Positions 61,736 through 64,000 of a stretch of 64,000 nt of DNA are shown one piece after another; the first letter of the stretch is position 1; every line of letters starts with the position of its first letter. The stretch is from Bacteroidales bacterium UBA4772. Lineage in GTDB: Bacteria; Bacteroidota; Bacteroidia; Bacteroidales; VadinHA17. Made by a program: the position numbers and the translations under genes. Location of the stretch: assembly GCA_002403305.1 (NCBI GenBank), contig DHHM01000016.1, positions 24,574 to 88,573 of the forward strand. Direction: 5' to 3'. The notes below the pieces were generated by a model that was not told the DNA's origin, searched no databases, and saw only the letters and a list, made by a program, of their open reading frames with translations.

Positions 61736-63163
61736 TTATTCTCCTCTTAATGCTTCAACAGGGTTTAGCTGCAACGCTTTCCTGGCGGGATAGATGGCTG
61801 CAACGATCCCGGTGATCACGATCATTACAGTCAGCATGATAAAGAAATCAGCCCCGATGGTGGGATAGAGATGGGCTGAGTATCCGAATGCCTCAAGGCC
61901 CTCCGAGTACTTCACCAGGTTGATGCCGGTATGATTGGTAATGGCTATCACAATGGCACTTACTGCCATTCCCGCAAAACCTCCGACTATCGAAAGGAAT
62001 ATAGATTCAAGCATGATCATGCTGAATACACGGCGACGGTTCATGCCTATGGCTGAGAGCATGCCCAGCTCACGTGTGCGTTCCAGCACCGCCATCAGCA
62101 TGGTGTTTACTATTCCGAAGGCCAGGGCTGCCAGGATTAGCACCATGAAGATGCCATATATCTGGTTTACGTAATCGGCTATCATGGCCAGGTCAGTCTG
62201 TATCTGCTTCCAGCTCATCACCTCCAGTCCGGGGAGCGCTTCCTTTACGGATGCGCTGGCTTTGTCAGTCAGGTCATCATCCTCCAGGCGTGCAATGATG
62301 CGGTGGTACTGCCCCTCTTCCATCCCTGTGAGGCGGAGCAGTTCATCATGCGGCACAAATACCGAAAAGGCCTCGAAAAAGTCGTTGTTCGTGCGGAAGA
62401 TGCCGCTGATACGGAAGGCAGCCCCTGTCTGTGTGCCGTTTGCATCAAGGAAGGTGAGGATGACCTTTGATCCCTCTCGGTATGACCAGGCTGCCTCCTT
62501 GATCCTCATCCCGTACAGCTTCCCCTCCTTCTCCGTGAGCAATCCGGAACAGGCCTCCGACAGTTTCTTTTCCGCGGTGAACCTCTGGTTTTCGAGGGGT
62601 CTGAGTTTCTCAACAACGGCTGCAGGAACATCCTCAGCTTCAAGGGCGGTAAAGGATTCTTCCGTGAGGATATACCGGATTATGTAGAGCTCTTTTGCCA
62701 GCTTCTCGCCGATGAAGGCGCTGTTGAGCCTGGTGTCGGTTCCAAAGTAGCTCCCCGTTCCGGGTATGAGACGTTCCTTAAGGGTAAACATCTGCTGCTC
62801 CTTTTCAACGTCTATGCCCGTGATCTCCACGCCCGCGCTCCCGGCGGAGGTTGAGGCTATGCCCCGTACAATTATCCGTTCGGTGATATGAGTCACTCCG
62901 GGTGTCTCTTCGAGCACCGATACAACCTTTTCAGGCTCGGCTATCACATTGGCTATGTCACTGCTGCCCCTGAATCCGGGGTTGTTTACCTGGATATGAG
63001 ACAGCTCCTCGTTGACAGCGGCATCAATGCGCTGAACAATAGAGCTGTTGATGGCAGCCATGGCAAAGACGCCCGCAAAGACGCCCACGGTCACGGCAGC
63101 TATCACGGTCAGGCTCCTGGTCCTGTTCCGCCAGACATTCTTCCATGCAATGGATGTTATCAT
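61736..63163 (-). CDS. FtsX-family ABC transporter permease (complete)
   Basis: 475 residues: N-terminal helix after IAWKNVWRNRTRSLTVIAAVTVGVFAG, a large periplasmic MacB_PCD-type domain (about residues 45-310) and three C-terminal helices with the FtsX signature NTMLMAVLERTRELGMLSAIGMNRRRVF and the ending YPARKALQLNPVEALRGE. With the partner permease immediately upstream it would form a heterodimer with the ATPase. The periplasmic domain is longer than that of LolC/E. Confidence 0.9.
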   Translation of the reverse strand: MITSIAWKNVWRNRTRSLTVIAAVTVGVFAGVFAMAAINSSIVQRIDAAVNEELSHIQVNNPGFRGSSDIANVIAEPEKVVSVLEETPGVTHITERIIVRGIASTSAGSAGVEITGIDVEKEQQMFTLKERLIPGTGSYFGTDTRLNSAFIGEKLAKELYIIRYILTEESFTALEAEDVPAAVVEKLRPLENQRFTAEKKLSEACSGLLTEKEGKLYGMRIKEAAWSYREGSKVILTFLDANGTQTGAAFRISGIFRTNNDFFEAFSVFVPHDELLRLTGMEEGQYHRIIARLEDDDLTDKASASVKEALPGLEVMSWKQIQTDLAMIADYVNQIYGIFMVLILAALAFGIVNTMLMAVLERTRELGMLSAIGMNRRRVFSMIMLESIFLSIVGGFAGMAVSAIVIAITNHTGINLVKYSEGLEAFGYSAHLYPTIGADFFIMLTVMIVITGIVAAIYPARKALQLNPVEALRGE

Positions 63164-63175
63164 TTTAGTCTTCTG

Positions 63176-64000
63176 TTAGGCTCTGATAGCATTTATTATG
63201 TTCAATTTGAATATCCTCCGCACACTGAATGTGATGGCTATGAGCAGTATCAGCAGCACAATCGCTGCCTGCCACAGGTAGTAGGTGTCCGGGAGATGCA
63301 TGGGCATCACCGCTTCAAAGCCGTACTCCTCGTACATCTTTGCCAGCTCCCCGGTGAAGCGCAGGGGCCTTGCATAGCCATAGTAGACAATGGGCAGTGA
63401 TGCTGCAATACCTGCCAACACACCCAGCAATCCGATGAACAGCATCTCCATGCTTACTATGCCGGCCAGCTTACGCTTCTGCATCCCTATAGAGACCAGC
63501 ATGCCGAACTCCCTCCTCCGTTCAGCCATCATCATAAGTACTGTACCGGATACGCCAAAGGCTATCACCAGGTAAAGGATGCCTATCATGATTGCCCCGC
63601 TCTTGTTGTCAGCCTCCATCTGGTTCAGCAGGAGGGCATTCATCTCCTTCCAGTTGCGTATTACCAGCCCGTCATTGCAGGAGGCGGACAGCCGCTGTTG
63701 CGTTTGCAGAAGCTCCCTGTCATCTGTATCGCTTATACTTATTATGGCCGAGGTGACCATTTCGGGTGCAGCATAGAGATACTGTGCATCTGCCAGGGTG
63801 ATGTAAACAAATGCATTGTCAATCTCGGGGTTTGGCATGCTCACTATACCCTTTATCACGAAGAGTCCGGCTGCGGATACCCCGTGATAGCCCTGTCCCA
63901 TCACCACCAGGGTGTCTCCAACGTCTGCGCTGAGATAACGCGACAGTCCGTATCCTATAACCGCCCGGCCGGAATCTGCCGAAGTGAGGTAACGGTTGTC
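63176..64000 (-). CDS. FtsX-family ABC transporter permease (partial, runs off the window)
   Basis: Only the C-terminal 274 residues are in the window; the frame is open to base 64000. It has the end of the periplasmic domain (NAFVYITLADAQYLY), then three membrane helices with VLMMMAERRREFGMLVSIGMQKRKL and the tail FSVRRIFKLNIINAIRA. It lies 12 bp before the complete permease gene in one operon. Upstream parts, and any outer-membrane-lipoprotein-sorting partner, cannot be seen here. Confidence 0.88.
   Translation of the reverse strand, partial: DNRYLTSADSGRAVIGYGLSRYLSADVGDTLVVMGQGYHGVSAAGLFVIKGIVSMPNPEIDNAFVYITLADAQYLYAAPEMVTSAIISISDTDDRELLQTQQRLSASCNDGLVIRNWKEMNALLLNQMEADNKSGAIMIGILYLVIAFGVSGTVLMMMAERRREFGMLVSIGMQKRKLAGIVSMEMLFIGLLGVLAGIAASLPIVYYGYARPLRFTGELAKMYEEYGFEAVMPMHLPDTYYLWQAAIVLLILLIAITFSVRRIFKLNIINAIRA

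Noticed and set aside
61022..64000. The FtsX/LolD module as the missing MacB partner of the TolC/adaptor pair at 5.6-8.2 kb
   Set aside because: It is more than 50 kb away, has two permeases rather than one MacB fusion, and is coupled to its own barrel protein.

Overview
The window is one contiguous piece of a Bacteroidota chromosome, most likely order Bacteroidales. Supporting signs are a type IX secretion (T9SS) sorting tail on the first gene, Bacteroidota-type -7 boxes (TAnnTTTG) in front of several genes, a short epsilon subunit and signal-peptide-bearing a subunit in the F-type ATP synthase, a bactofilin gene leading the atp cluster, a DUF2723 membrane transferase, and many Bacteroidota families (DUF3108, DUF3788, DUF1987, DUF302). 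No phage, insertion sequence, rRNA or CRISPR array is seen. Most of the window is core chromosome, with a few accessory or degraded loci.

Region by region. 0-5.4 kb: a damaged CotH-type secreted gene, a GNAT acetyltransferase, a DUF302 protein, a mazEF-like toxin-antitoxin pair, tRNA-Gln, a SiaC/DUF1987 signalling protein, a small ribbon-helix-helix protein and class II fructose-bisphosphate aldolase. 5.5-11.6 kb: a rightward run of TolC, membrane-fusion protein, TsaB, DUF3108 lipid/envelope protein, EF-P and a SpoIIE-type phosphatase. 11.5-15.7 kb: leftward O-antigen ligase-like protein, Wzz-like protein, TyrRS and CvpA. 15.8-25.7 kb: a deoxysugar-oriented locus with a shortened FGGY-kinase-like protein, a GH78 rhamnosidase, two exported esterases, a FucU mutarotase and an aldo/keto reductase, with DUF3788 and HAD proteins between them. 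25.7-31.6 kb: tRNA-Arg, then a leftward respiratory sulfur module: molybdopterin subunit, four-cluster ferredoxin, NrfD membrane subunit, two half-size YeeE/YedE transporters and an exported rhodanese-fold protein.

31.7-41.5 kb: EttA, a four-TM protein whose 3' end is tandemly duplicated, a small lipoprotein preceded by two 95-bp direct repeats, a single-domain response regulator, the DUF2723 protein and a large exported metallopeptidase-like/propeller/barrel protein. 41.5-51.8 kb: a long leftward run with bactofilin, atpZ/I genes, all eight F1Fo subunits, an isoprenyl diphosphate synthase between atpG and atpD, and a PLP decarboxylase at the end. 52-54.7 kb: the classic yceD-rpmF-plsX-fabH set. 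54.8-57.8 kb: a LiaF-like/LytS/LytTR envelope-sensing operon. 57.8-64 kb: YidD, a zinc peptidase, an isoprenylcysteine-methyltransferase-like protein, and an ABC export module (two FtsX permeases, the upstream one running off the window, one ATPase) coupled to an outer-membrane barrel.

The observations that stand out most are: (1) the rhodanese-fold protein of the sulfur module has lost the active-site cysteine but ends in Gly-Gly-Cys, its only cysteine; (2) a 2 x 95-bp hairpin-bearing leader abuts the start codon of a small lipoprotein; (3) an FGGY-kinase homologue lacks the sugar-binding middle and the catalytic aspartate and is paired with a rhamnosidase; (4) a CotH gene is reduced to its signal peptide and C-terminal half.
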